A stretch of 64,000 nt of DNA from a virus. Below, in pieces: positions 24,972 through 33,417 of the stretch. How positions within the stretch are numbered: the first letter of the stretch is position 1; every line of letters begins with the position of its first letter. Both the position numbers and the translations under genes were made by a program. A model generated the notes under the pieces. The model had not been told where the DNA came from and did not search any database. It saw nothing but the letters and a program-made list of their open reading frames with translations. Where the stretch lies: positions 1-64,000 of IMG/VR virus record IMGVR_UViG_3300020394_000862. One strand, written 5' to 3'.

Positions 24972-26408
24972 TCACAGTGTATAGCGATCTTTCATAATAG
25001 CATCAAGCATTATTCCCATCGGTGACAGGTCCTTGCCTTCCATTATGGTCTTCGCTATAGCCGGACTAAATCCGGACACCATTACCATGTCTTTGTCAGT
25101 AGCTTTTACTGGGTTGTTACCAGGGCGAGCGTCTAAGTTCCAGAACACAATAGTAGGACACTCGTAGCCTGCCTTTTTAAACAAGTCTTTTACATTGGAT
25201 GTAAGACCGCGGTTACCCCAGGAATCGAACTCCATGTCAGATAACACAAGCAACATTTTAGGCATATGATCAGCCGGAACATTGTTGTTTACAGCAACTT
25301 CAAGGATTTTCTTAAAAGCCGCTGACAAGTCAGTGCTACCGCCCCAACCTGCGCGTAAAATATCCTTGTAGCGAGCGTCAATTTTTGCGCCTTCCTTCAC
25401 GAAGCCAAACTTAGGTTGTGACTCGAAAGTCATGTACGCATTTTTAAATTGACCAGTGTTGCGTTCAGCCAAGTACATGCCTAGCGACACTGCAATATGC
25501 ATAGGGTCACCGCTCATCGACGCAGACACGTCAATCATAGGCAGTACATCGGGCGCGTCTACCATCGAATCAGCCAAGTTTTGCCACTGTGCTTGCATGG
25601 CGTCAACTTCAGTTTTTGACGAGGTTCTACCCTTACCAAGCGGCGCTAATATTTCATGCGGGAATATAGCACCGGCGTTGACCTTTGTTTCACCTTCAAT
25701 AGCTGATTGAATGAATGCTTCAAAGCGTACAGGGTCATGACGCTGAAATGCCTTGCGGTATTTCTTAAACGCGACCGACGGTACGTGCGAGTAATTGATC
25801 TCGTCCCACTTGCCCTGGCACATTTGGGTCTCAACTACTTTAGTCAAGTCAACGATCTTGCGGCGGTATTCCTTCGGCGTGTCCTTGTAGCCCATAGACG
25901 TACGAACAGCGCGTGCGAATTTACCTTTGCGCGGTAGCCATTTAGCAGCCAAACCGTTGCCTGAATCAAGCGCTTCGTTAAACAACTTACCGATGAACTT
26001 TTTGTTGGCATCAGTGCACTTGATGAACAAGTCAAGTAAGTCACGCCAGCGGCCAATCTCAGACGATTTGGTCAGCAGCGCCTTGATGTTCTTAGCACCG
26101 TAAGTGCGTTGGTTAGCAACCAAGTGTTTCATTATTACTTTAAAGAAACGACGTTCGCCTGCTCCGCCTCGCACATCACGAGCCCATTGCAAGACACGGA
26201 ATGCCAGTTCTGGGTTTTCGTCGTGCGCGTCATCAAACATTATGATGATTTCGTCGTCACTCATGTTACGGGATGCACCTGCCACAAAGAACAAATCAAG
26301 TGATTTCTCACCGGAAGTGATGTTAGTTACTGCGCCGTTTGTTGTACGGGCTTCTACTTCAGTAACTTCTTCTACAGGAGTGTGTTGCGTGTTAAAATGT
26401 GTTGTCAT
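24972..26408 (-). CDS. DUF2828 / Ro60-like protein with vWA domain
   Basis: 478 residues. The N-terminal half has the helical-repeat signature of DUF2828/TROVE proteins (LQWARDVRGGAGERRFF, GRWRDLLDLF, AAKWLPRKG, SVAFKKYRKAF). The C-terminal half is a von Willebrand A domain with the metal-ion site D293-x-S295-x-S297 (MIDVSASMSG) and GGSTDL. Bacterial Ro60 orthologues bind small structured Y RNAs and help in RNA quality control; the phage family is uncharacterised. It is a single-gene unit with its own strong promoter and terminator and AAGGAG at the start, so it is likely expressed early and well. Confidence 0.8.
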   Translation of the reverse strand: MTTHFNTQHTPVEEVTEVEARTTNGAVTNITSGEKSLDLFFVAGASRNMSDDEIIIMFDDAHDENPELAFRVLQWARDVRGGAGERRFFKVIMKHLVANQRTYGAKNIKALLTKSSEIGRWRDLLDLFIKCTDANKKFIGKLFNEALDSGNGLAAKWLPRKGKFARAVRTSMGYKDTPKEYRRKIVDLTKVVETQMCQGKWDEINYSHVPSVAFKKYRKAFQRHDPVRFEAFIQSAIEGETKVNAGAIFPHEILAPLGKGRTSSKTEVDAMQAQWQNLADSMVDAPDVLPMIDVSASMSGDPMHIAVSLGMYLAERNTGQFKNAYMTFESQPKFGFVKEGAKIDARYKDILRAGWGGSTDLSAAFKKILEVAVNNNVPADHMPKMLLVLSDMEFDSWGNRGLTSNVKDLFKKAGYECPTIVFWNLDARPGNNPVKATDKDMVMVSGFSPAIAKTIMEGKDLSPMGIMLDAIMKDRYTL

Positions 26409-26458
26409 TTTATACTCCTTACACCCTTACACTTTATAAGGGTTCCAAATTTTAAAGT

Positions 26459-26487
26459 ATTATAATTTCTACTTCCTGCCAAATCAA
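26459..26487 (-). promoter_or_regulatory. Strong sigma-70-like promoter of the DUF2828 gene
   Basis: TTGATT (26487-26482) and TATAAT (26464-26459) with a 17-bp spacer on the minus strand. The -10 is perfect. Transcription would start ~45 bp before the ATG at 26408. Confidence 0.8.
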
Positions 26488-26503
26488 GGTTTAATTTGAT
26501 TTT

Positions 26504-27091
26504 TTAGAACGGAAGGAAAATCTTTAACTTTGATATCTTTTCTTCAATCTCTTCGTATGTGAACAGATCAAAATTAGGGTGAGCATCAATACATATATTC
26601 ATGCTTAGGCCAATACCAGTCAAGTGTCTATCATGGGAGTGCCCATATAAGTGCCAAGCACCATAGTGTTGCTTATTCCATATCATCATTGCGTAGTGAC
26701 ACCCGACGATATGTTGTTTACCGACTCTAAAATCAGCGACAGGCGGTAATATACGCACCTTATCTTTTAACTCAGGATACGCGTCAAGCGTATTGTGCCA
26801 TAGATTTAACCGGTCGTGATTTCCTGGGACAAATAGTATCTTGCCCTTTAACTGCTTAAGCACGTTACCTAGCTCATTGAACTTTGACGGTCCCCAGAAA
26901 GCAAAGTCGCCCATATTAACTACAGTGCTATCATCGGAAACTTTTGCGTTCCAAATATCAATTAAGGCAGCGTGCATTTCGTCCATATCACTATAAGGAC
27001 GATTACAATTTTTTATGATGTTCTTGTCACCAAAATGCCAATCGGAGGTAAAGAACGTATTGTCACGGTTTAATGATATTGTTTTGTTCAT
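26504..27091 (-). CDS. Calcineurin-like metallophosphoesterase
   Basis: 195 residues. All metal-site motifs of the family are present in order: SDWHFGD (D-x-H), NMGDF (GD), PGNHD (GNHD), CHYAMM and YGHSHD (GHxH). GGAGG lies six bases before the ATG. The small stand-alone form resembles phage lambda-type protein phosphatases and 2',3'-cyclic phosphodiesterases or phosphatases; the substrate cannot be chosen from sequence. It is the last gene of the long DNA-metabolism unit and overlaps the preceding gene by 29 bp. Confidence 0.88.
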   Translation of the reverse strand: MNKTISLNRDNTFFTSDWHFGDKNIIKNCNRPYSDMDEMHAALIDIWNAKVSDDSTVVNMGDFAFWGPSKFNELGNVLKQLKGKILFVPGNHDRLNLWHNTLDAYPELKDKVRILPPVADFRVGKQHIVGCHYAMMIWNKQHYGAWHLYGHSHDRHLTGIGLSMNICIDAHPNFDLFTYEEIEEKISKLKIFLPF

Positions 27092-27965
27092 TGAAATCCT
27101 CCGGGTATCCGTAATTCAAGACAAGATGCGGGATTGCTTCCGGACACTCCTTTTTCACGAATACAAAAAAGTTGTCATATGTTGTGGCACCTTCATCAGT
27201 CACCCACATTACCTGCACAGTATCAGGCACCATCATGTTGCCCGTTCTAGCATTAGTAAAACCACTGAACGTTTTTTGTACCTTAGTTGGACCACTATAG
27301 TAACTAACTGGGTCGTCACCTAGTGCGATTGTCCTGCTATGTTGTACGCTAGTAAACGCTGAATTTTCTACCATCAGATCAATAGTTATGCAAGAATCAG
27401 GTATTCCCAAATGTGCGAAATTAGTAAACTGGATGTCAAAAGATTCCAAGTTTCTACTTGATGACGGTTCCGTGGATGATATTGAAAACACAGATTCAGT
27501 CTCGTTTTCCTTGTCAAGAACGATTAACTGGAACTCAAGCGACGTTTTACGTGCTTCGGCTAGCATGCCGGCAATAAACACATTCGCGGTAGCTTCGCTC
27601 AGAGAACGATATCCCAAGTCGCGAGATCCGTTTACTGAATTTGCCGTGCGCATACATACGTCGATTTGGCCTGCAGACACTGGTTCTTGTTGAAGGCGAG
27701 TATCTATTTCGAGTATCTCACCAGTCGTGCGGCCAGCCCGTATAACATAGCTGATTTCATAGCGACCATCTAAGCACAATGACCCGGTACCCACAGGGAT
27801 AACGTTGCGGTCAAGTACTAAAGCAGCCGCATATGCTGGCCGCGGTGATAACTTATTGGCGTACGAAATGTTATGGCGCTCAGTAGCGGTGTCTATCTCG
27901 CTGTATTGGTTGTGAAAATATTCAACCACTGAGTTGATTCTACTCAGTCTTTCTTCTACATTCAT
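27063..27965 (-). CDS. Unknown beta-rich protein
   Basis: 300 residues from the ATG at 27965 (MNVEERLSRINSVVEYF), with AAGG eight bases upstream; the GTG three codons earlier sits on the ribosome site itself. A helical N-terminus is followed by many short strands; no motif recognised. The composition is that of a phage structural protein, but it lies between DNA-metabolism genes. It is separated from the DnaE-like gene by 61 bp in which I see nothing else. Confidence 0.55.
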   Translation of the reverse strand: MNVEERLSRINSVVEYFHNQYSEIDTATERHNISYANKLSPRPAYAAALVLDRNVIPVGTGSLCLDGRYEISYVIRAGRTTGEILEIDTRLQQEPVSAGQIDVCMRTANSVNGSRDLGYRSLSEATANVFIAGMLAEARKTSLEFQLIVLDKENETESVFSISSTEPSSSRNLESFDIQFTNFAHLGIPDSCITIDLMVENSAFTSVQHSRTIALGDDPVSYYSGPTKVQKTFSGFTNARTGNMMVPDTVQVMWVTDEGATTYDNFFVFVKKECPEAIPHLVLNYGYPEDFNEQNNIIKP

Positions 27966-28026
27966 AGGGTTCACCTTGTATTTTACAACTAAGGTAACAA
28001 ATTATGAATGTTATTTCAAGTAGAAT

Positions 28027-28659
28027 TTACAAATCGTCGATAATAACTTTTTGATCAGTAATTACATCTACATACTGATTCAGCTTGACCTTCTCGTATT
28101 TGATCAGGTTCATTTCAGCAACGATATTCAAGGCATATGCGATGGCGTGGCTCTTTTTGAATTGATAGCCATCAGTGCCTTTCTGCCATATTTCCGAAGA
28201 CATTTCGTACCAGGATTTTTCTCGTAAATGACTCTTACCTGGGCGTATAAGCGCGATGAACATTGCTAACTCTAATACGGATCGCGGGCGTTTCTTTCGT
28301 AGAAGCCCGTAGTGACCCGATATCTGGCTCAACTGCATAACAACACCCTTATCGAGAAACATATCCCAGTCGGGGTCTTTGGCTATGACGTTGCGCAAAT
28401 GGCGCTTATTTTTAAAGAAGCTTAAACTGGATAGGTTAAGCAAGTCAACTTTTTTAAAGCCTGCTTCTTCTGCCTCAGTGTATGTAAGTGAACACAAGTT
28501 ACTGAAAGGATCTACAGGCACGGCGTGCCCATATACACCAACGTTATGTCGGGTTAGGGCGCCGTTACGATTTAACATAGAAGCGTCAATGTGATTTAAT
28601 TCTTTTAACAGTGTGTCTCGATCACAGACGTCAATGTCTATATCACCATGTCTTTTCAT
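28027..28659 (-). CDS. Miniature DnaE-like protein (C-family DNA polymerase motifs)
   Basis: 210 residues, against ~1160 for bacterial DnaE. In DnaE order it shows: GDIDIDVC (D6, D8, D10; compare the catalytic DFDVDF of DnaE), FKKVDLLNLSSL (D72; compare the third catalytic Asp in KFDFLGL), ALIRPGKSH (139-144; compare ALYRPGP) and YQFKKSHAIAYAL (compare FNKSHAAAYA). The PHP, palm bulk, beta-binding and tau regions are missing. Similar short DnaE-like proteins exist in some T4-like phages, with unknown function. An active mini-polymerase, a processivity decoy or an RNA-end enzyme are all possible. Start overlaps the upstream gene (ATGA). Confidence 0.65.
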   Translation of the reverse strand: MKRHGDIDIDVCDRDTLLKELNHIDASMLNRNGALTRHNVGVYGHAVPVDPFSNLCSLTYTEAEEAGFKKVDLLNLSSLSFFKNKRHLRNVIAKDPDWDMFLDKGVVMQLSQISGHYGLLRKKRPRSVLELAMFIALIRPGKSHLREKSWYEMSSEIWQKGTDGYQFKKSHAIAYALNIVAEMNLIKYEKVKLNQYVDVITDQKVIIDDL

Positions 28660-29333
28660 AAGGATGCTGAATCTATAATCTCTAAAGCAAAGTTAACATC
28701 ACTACGGCGCTGATTAAAAATAAGCTGCCATTCGCCAGGGTTAATAATACCTTGTATTATTTTAATCTGATCTTGACTAAAACGCTCCATAAGGGCTTGT
28801 CCGCCGTTACTCAAGTACATAAGCCACGGTGTTATTTTACCACATTGAATATGAGAAACTGCTTCAAACGTAGACACGTGATTGAAATAATCAGTATACG
28901 CCATATTATTGCGCTCGGCCCATTCAGCCATCACGGTTATGGAGCGCTCAAGTCCACGCTGCACCGGTTCAGTTTCTAGGTGATTTATTATGTACTTGTC
29001 GTACGTCTCAGCACGACACCACTTGCTTAGTGCTACACCTTCCTTTACCAAGTATTTGATATAATCCTCGGTACTAAGCGGGTTTAAGTCGCACAGAGCT
29101 CTACCAAACTTTACAAAGTCCTTGTAATACTTGGAGTGTATAAACGACTCTTGTGTCTCTTGTTTGCGGTTTGAACATGATTTTAGAAACAAATTATAGG
29201 CTTCTAGCCCTAAGCGAGCGCCAACAGTGTCACGATCTTCGTACCGCTGTTTCTTCATGCATTTATGGACAAGTAAAGTATTTTCCTTAGAAAACTTCTT
29301 CTTACAAAATCTACATTCAAACTTATCTGACAT
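28656..29333 (-). CDS. C2H2-type zinc-finger protein, unknown role
   Basis: 225 residues. The first 30 residues form a finger-like FECRFCKKKF-x-KENTLLVHKC (C-x2-C ... H-x3-C). The rest is helical, with a conserved-looking YYKDFVKFGRALCDLNPL and SKWCRAETYDKYI. Proteins of this layout recur in T4-like phages, but I know no assigned function. It is translationally linked to the DnaE-like gene downstream (ATGA) and to the gene upstream (TAATG), so it may act with them on nucleic acid. Confidence 0.7.
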   Translation of the reverse strand: MSDKFECRFCKKKFSKENTLLVHKCMKKQRYEDRDTVGARLGLEAYNLFLKSCSNRKQETQESFIHSKYYKDFVKFGRALCDLNPLSTEDYIKYLVKEGVALSKWCRAETYDKYIINHLETEPVQRGLERSITVMAEWAERNNMAYTDYFNHVSTFEAVSHIQCGKITPWLMYLSNGGQALMERFSQDQIKIIQGIINPGEWQLIFNQRRSDVNFALEIIDSASL

Positions 29334-29800
29334 TACTTAACCAACTTTTTAATTTCATCGTTCTGATAGCCCCTGTCTTTAAGATATATGCGTTTTTCTT
29401 TCTTACTCATACTACTTAGTACTATCTGGGCTTCAGTCTCGTTCCATAAAGGATTGGCTTCCATAACAATAGAAGTCATAGGATCAAGTTTTTTACGCTT
29501 CGGTGGAGGCACATATTCAAAGCGCATAGCGTGCCCCATGCCGATTGCAGCACATACGAGCTTCCAGTGCATCGCTTTGTGCTTATAGAATACGTTCGCA
29601 TGAACGTTGGCTAAGTCATTTACCATAATAATAGACATATCAGGGTATTTTGACGAATTACTAACAAACCGATTGAGCGCATAAACGCTGAGCTCTTTTT
29701 GTTGGTCTTCGTCTAAGCGATCGTACCAGCCAAAGTCAGCCATGGCAACTGCGTTCAACATCGATTTAAGATCAATTTTACGCTTGCTCGTAGTGCTCAT
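29333..29800 (-). CDS. Unknown helical protein
   Basis: 155 residues. N-terminal DLKSMLNAVAMADFGWYDRL, a VNDLANVHANVFYKHKAMHWKLVCAA block, and a basic PPPKRKKLD stretch before a helical C-terminus. The pattern recurs in T4-like marine phages near replication genes in my recollection, with no known function. Its stop and the next start share TAATG. Confidence 0.6.
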   Translation of the reverse strand: MSTTSKRKIDLKSMLNAVAMADFGWYDRLDEDQQKELSVYALNRFVSNSSKYPDMSIIMVNDLANVHANVFYKHKAMHWKLVCAAIGMGHAMRFEYVPPPKRKKLDPMTSIVMEANPLWNETEAQIVLSSMSKKEKRIYLKDRGYQNDEIKKLVK

Positions 29801-29801
29801 A

Positions 29802-30326
29802 TCACAGTATATCCGCTAGTGAGAATGTCTTTGGAACGTTTGCTGTTTCGCGTGCGATATAGACGCAGTGTGGACCTCTAATAGCTTTTTCTGTATTACT
29901 AATAGGCATAGTAATCAAGTTAGCCGGGTTCACCTTAGGCGCGTGCCATTCATAGTTGCGATACAGTGTTTTAATTTCAACAGGCAGTGCTGATGGAAGG
30001 CCACCTTTTAACGGGTTATACACGAACGCGGTAAAGTTGCGCTTGGGTATTGAGTTAATAGGCACCATGCACATTTCATCAAACTCATTACTGGTAATCA
30101 TAATAGACCAGTTTAGTGGTACTTTAAGTTCAAATTCACCTATTTGCAGTAGCGCAGCAGGGGTAGAAAAGCGCTCCATAAAGATTAAGCTACTGAAGTA
30201 AAAATCAGGCTCATCTATATTACGGCGACCTTTACTGAAGTCAAGCACGCTGAACTTGACATCGTCAACCATGTCAGGCATTTGATCCAAGTCGTACAGT
30301 GTGTTATCGGGTGTGAGTATTTTCAT
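29802..30326 (-). CDS. Unknown protein
   Basis: 174 residues, beta-rich, with a SWSIMITSNEFDEMCMVPI-like centre and a C-terminal LADIL. No domain recognised. Its ATG lies within the DHFR stop (ATGA), so expression is tied to dihydrofolate reductase. It belongs to the gp32-uvsX-uvsW operon. Confidence 0.6.
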   Translation of the reverse strand: MKILTPDNTLYDLDQMPDMVDDVKFSVLDFSKGRRNIDEPDFYFSSLIFMERFSTPAALLQIGEFELKVPLNWSIMITSNEFDEMCMVPINSIPKRNFTAFVYNPLKGGLPSALPVEIKTLYRNYEWHAPKVNPANLITMPISNTEKAIRGPHCVYIARETANVPKTFSLADIL

Positions 30327-30829
30327 ACGGCTCTCATTCTTATTATTGTATAGCCTAAGCCAGTTTTACTTGTGTGCTGACTTCTTTCGTATTCTTCGAA
30401 AAGTTGCTCGTAATCAGGGAAATAAGAATCAACCTTATAATCGCCCTCAACGACAGTGATAATAAGCTCGTCTGCTGACTTAATCAGCATTTGGTAAATC
30501 TCACTGCCGCCTATAACTATGACATCTTCGCCGCGCTGTTCAGCGTAGTTTAAGAACTCTAGCAGCTCAACACGCGTGTTCAAAGTGTCGAAGTTATCAT
30601 TACTAGCCAAGTCACTATTATAAGGCCATTCGGTATCACGTGTCAAGACAACTGAGTGCCTATTCGGCAATGGCCTTCCAATACTTTCGAAAGTTTTTCT
30701 ACCCATCAGGACATATTTGCCTTCAGTCTCGCGTTTAAAATGAGCGAGGTCTTCGGGCAAGTGCCAGGGCAGTTTATTGTCAATACCAATGCCTTTATTT
30801 GTGTCGTGTGCTGCAATCATTTTTATCAT
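30323..30829 (-). CDS. frd: Dihydrofolate reductase
   Basis: 168 residues, typical DHFR length. N-terminal MIKMIAAHDTNKGIGIDNKLPWHLPEDL carries the substrate-binding W and the catalytic acid, here E26. The NADPH-binding MGRKTFESIG and the VIGGSEIY motif are both clear. It regenerates tetrahydrofolate, needed for thymidylate synthesis, and thus complements the phage ribonucleotide reductase. The T4 counterpart is frd. TAATG junction with uvsW. Confidence 0.96.
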   Translation of the reverse strand: MIKMIAAHDTNKGIGIDNKLPWHLPEDLAHFKRETEGKYVLMGRKTFESIGRPLPNRHSVVLTRDTEWPYNSDLASNDNFDTLNTRVELLEFLNYAEQRGEDVIVIGGSEIYQMLIKSADELIITVVEGDYKVDSYFPDYEQLFEEYERSQHTSKTGLGYTIIRMRAV

Positions 30830-32292
30830 TAGTAGATTTCCACCTTGTTCACTTTGTGCGGGTATCCATGCGTGCGATAGTGTTTCTTTCGCACAGTCAA
30901 GTGCTTTTTAGAATACTTGGTGTTTGCGCATATGTCGTAAATGTTGACAAAGTCTTTGTCTTTAGCAATACGCAAGCCACGTCCTATCGTCTGAATGATT
31001 TTGATATACGATTTGCCTAACTCAAACATAAACAGCTTGAATATACGGTTAATCGAGATACCAGTTGACGCTACCCCGGTCGTAGCAATTACCGTTATGT
31101 CGTCGTTAGTTTTCGCCAAGTCGTATGCTTCCTTACGCTTGTCTTTAGGGGTACCGCCGTGAACAAAAATACTACCCGGGATTAGTTCTTCAAGTAGTTT
31201 GCCAGTTGGTATTTTGTCAACTAGTATAAGCGCGTTTTGGCCTTCTTTCTTAGGTAAGATAAGTTTCTCAACTATGCTCTCTATACGCTTACGATCACTT
31301 GTTAAGAACTTATTCTCCGTATGATAGTCGCCTATCTTTTCGTATAGCTCTACAGTCTGTAACACATCTATATGACACTTACTGAGGATACCTTTTTCTT
31401 GCAGGTCACGGTTATCTATTTTACCAGAGGTAGGACCCACCGCGCACTCTAGCGAGCACTGACCAATCTCGTCTTCCGGTAAGGTGCCTGTTAGTCCCCA
31501 GCGAATAGGAATATGTGCCATTTCGTTACAAAGTAGATCAAGTAATACAGTGCCTTTTGCTTTGTGTGTTTCATCCACAATAACACCGACTTTGCCGTCC
31601 ATTACTTGCTCAATAGTAACTTTGCCATTTTGCTTTTTAGTGTTAAGGCGCGCTTGTTCAAGTGACTGCCATGTGCCTACTATATGTTGCGCTGTGACGT
31701 TTTTCTCGTCCCCGTAAAACTTACCGTAATCCAAACCCATGTTGTGGTATTCTTCACATGTCTGGTCTACAAGGTCTTTAGTTGGTACTATTACGAGAGA
31801 ACCGCCATACTTGCCTATCATGTCACTCAGTATAGCTGTGACGATTGTCTTCCCGGCAGCAGTAGGCGCAATATAAACACTTTGTAAGTTCTGACCACAA
31901 CCGTTAAGTACGTCTAGCTGGTGATCATATAGAGAAAGGGCTTGACCTTCGAAAGGGTGTCCCTCAGGCCATATAAAGTGAGAGTAGGAATCTGACTTAA
32001 GCTCATCGAATTTAATGAAACTAAAGTCTTGGCGTTGGTCGTCTATATCAACGTGGTAGCCTGCTTCTATTAGAATAGGCAACACTCTTTCCAGCATAGC
32101 TAGATAAGTTCTACCACCGATAGTACATAGGTTTTTGTACCCGTCCCAACGGCCTAATTTATACGCAGGTGTATGGCGAGCATTCGGTACAAAGAACCGA
32201 CAAGCGTCTACCATTTTACGTCTGACTAGTGGATCAGCGCCTTCTATTTTGACGTTTACTTCGTCTAATATTTTTATAATTGCCGTTTTCAT
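30829..32292 (-). CDS. uvsW: UvsW-type superfamily 2 DNA/RNA helicase
   Basis: 487 residues, like T4 UvsW. Motif I is APTAAGKT (142-149), motif II is VDETH, motif III is LTGT, and motif VI is QTIGRGLR. The N-terminal ~120 residues form the small extra domain of UvsW (ARHTPAYKLGRWDG). It unwinds recombination intermediates and R-loops and, in T4, switches origin replication to recombination-dependent replication. It lies downstream of uvsX and uvsY in the same transcriptional direction. A TATAAT with a poor -35 lies in the 68-bp leader. Confidence 0.93.
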   Translation of the reverse strand: MKTAIIKILDEVNVKIEGADPLVRRKMVDACRFFVPNARHTPAYKLGRWDGYKNLCTIGGRTYLAMLERVLPILIEAGYHVDIDDQRQDFSFIKFDELKSDSYSHFIWPEGHPFEGQALSLYDHQLDVLNGCGQNLQSVYIAPTAAGKTIVTAILSDMIGKYGGSLVIVPTKDLVDQTCEEYHNMGLDYGKFYGDEKNVTAQHIVGTWQSLEQARLNTKKQNGKVTIEQVMDGKVGVIVDETHKAKGTVLLDLLCNEMAHIPIRWGLTGTLPEDEIGQCSLECAVGPTSGKIDNRDLQEKGILSKCHIDVLQTVELYEKIGDYHTENKFLTSDRKRIESIVEKLILPKKEGQNALILVDKIPTGKLLEELIPGSIFVHGGTPKDKRKEAYDLAKTNDDITVIATTGVASTGISINRIFKLFMFELGKSYIKIIQTIGRGLRIAKDKDFVNIYDICANTKYSKKHLTVRKKHYRTHGYPHKVNKVEIY

Positions 32293-32360
32293 AATCGAAT
32301 TCGGCGCAGGTATTATATCTAAGCCCGTTAACCTGAAACTACGTTTGCATCTATTAGTAA

Positions 32361-32546
32361 TTAGACATAAATGTCAATATAAGACGGTTTTCGATGTTTC
32401 GGTTTGAAGCTACTTTTATAAATTTGTTCTATTGGATTATCTACACATGGCGATCCAGATGTTCTGAGTAAGTCGTTACGCTTTTGACTCTTTGACTCGA
32501 TCCAAGGTACTACTTGTCTCCAACGAATCTGAGGGTCAACTTTCAT
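32361..32546 (-). CDS. Small basic protein between uvsY and uvsW
   Basis: 61 residues (MKVDPQIRWRQVVPWIESK ...), basic and tryptophan-containing. AAAGGA lies six bases before the ATG, and a CTAAATA motif at 32575-32581 is 29 bp upstream. T4 has small open frames around uvsW as well, but I see no match. Probably real given its ribosome site; function unknown. Confidence 0.55.
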   Translation of the reverse strand: MKVDPQIRWRQVVPWIESKSQKRNDLLRTSGSPCVDNPIEQIYKSSFKPKHRKPSYIDIYV

Positions 32547-32574
32547 GTGATTTCCTTTATAATACCTACGCTTA

Positions 32575-32581
32575 TATTTAG
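32575..32581 (-). promoter_or_regulatory. Late-type promoter motif CTAAATA
   Basis: CTAAATA on the minus strand, 29 bp before the start at 32546, directly after uvsY. Confidence 0.4.
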
Positions 32582-32588
32582 TCCTAAA

Positions 32589-33053
32589 TTAAAAATGAGC
32601 GTCGTCAAGGCCAGCAGCTCGCAAGCGAACAACATGCCCGATCATCCAGTTCATGTTTTCCAAAGATTTATGCAATCCTTGGTACTTGTTTCGCACAAGA
32701 GACCATTCGTTAACTAGCATCGCAACGTTAATTACTGCAGGATCACCGTCGCAGTATTTCTCACAGTCACGGGAACTTAACGAACGCTGGTAATTTTCGA
32801 GGTATTTCTTAAACACTTGCGCACGAACTTTTTTCTGTTCTATATTCAAGTGTTCCAGTATTGCCTCTATCTCTTGGTAATAGGCGTAGTACTTGTCAAC
32901 TACAGTAGCAAGCTGGCCACACTTACGGGATATCGCGCCTTCCAAGGGTAGAAACTTCCTACCCTCTTCATACTCTTTCTCGTAAAACGCAACCGCGTCC
33001 GGAATGCGTGACAAGTCACTACTAACTACATAAAACCAGTTAGTTAGGCTCAT
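32589..33053 (-). CDS. uvsY: Recombination mediator UvsY
   Basis: 154 residues (T4 UvsY 137). Pattern of charged helices matches T4 UvsY: LNIEQKKVRAQVFKKYLENY, then the SSRDCEKYCDGDPAVI block that parallels the T4 SMDRYEKSEMKTVL region, then a C-terminal hydrophobic helix MNWMIGHVVRLRAAGLDDAHF. UvsY loads UvsX onto gp32-coated single-stranded DNA. Position after uvsX in the same unit is as expected. Identification rests on pattern and context more than on strong motifs. Confidence 0.8.
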   Translation of the reverse strand: MSLTNWFYVVSSDLSRIPDAVAFYEKEYEEGRKFLPLEGAISRKCGQLATVVDKYYAYYQEIEAILEHLNIEQKKVRAQVFKKYLENYQRSLSSRDCEKYCDGDPAVINVAMLVNEWSLVRNKYQGLHKSLENMNWMIGHVVRLRAAGLDDAHF

Positions 33054-33378
33054 CCATTCGCTCCACTGCTACTCTAATGGTACGGAATAACATGATGGCC
33101 AACTTCTTAGGGTTAGGGAACCGCTGTCGTAGTCGTATAAACTTGCGGTCTATACCGTACTCAACAAACATACGAACAGTGTATTCGAAGTTCGTAGGTG
33201 TTTTAGCCCACATAGCGGCATTCATGTCAACTAGTAGTGTTTTTTCCAAAGCTTCGAGCTGTGATATCACCGTCGCTTTAGACTCTTTTTGCTTTACGAA
33301 AGCAAGTAATTGACAATACGCTTTTTTGAATTCAGTTGAATCTGAAGGAAACGGACTGTGCATGATTTCTTCTGTCAT
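33040..33378 (-). CDS. Unknown protein between uvsX and uvsY
   Basis: 112 residues from the ATG at 33378 (MTEEIMHSPFPSD), with GAGG six bases upstream; the in-frame start at 33402 has none. Helical, with a C-terminal basic RLRQRFPNPKKLAIMLFRTI segment. It overlaps uvsY by 14 bp. Position suggests a recombination accessory, but no family is recognised. Confidence 0.6.
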   Translation of the reverse strand: MTEEIMHSPFPSDSTEFKKAYCQLLAFVKQKESKATVISQLEALEKTLLVDMNAAMWAKTPTNFEYTVRMFVEYGIDRKFIRLRQRFPNPKKLAIMLFRTIRVAVERMDEPN

Positions 33379-33417
33379 AATAAACCTCTGGTTATAGGGC
33401 ACGGTGTGCCCTATATA

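Noticed and set aside
26481-26500. Hairpin AAATCAA / TTGATTT as a terminator of the phosphoesterase gene
   Set aside because: No U-run follows on the minus strand, and the right arm is the -35 of the DUF2828 promoter.
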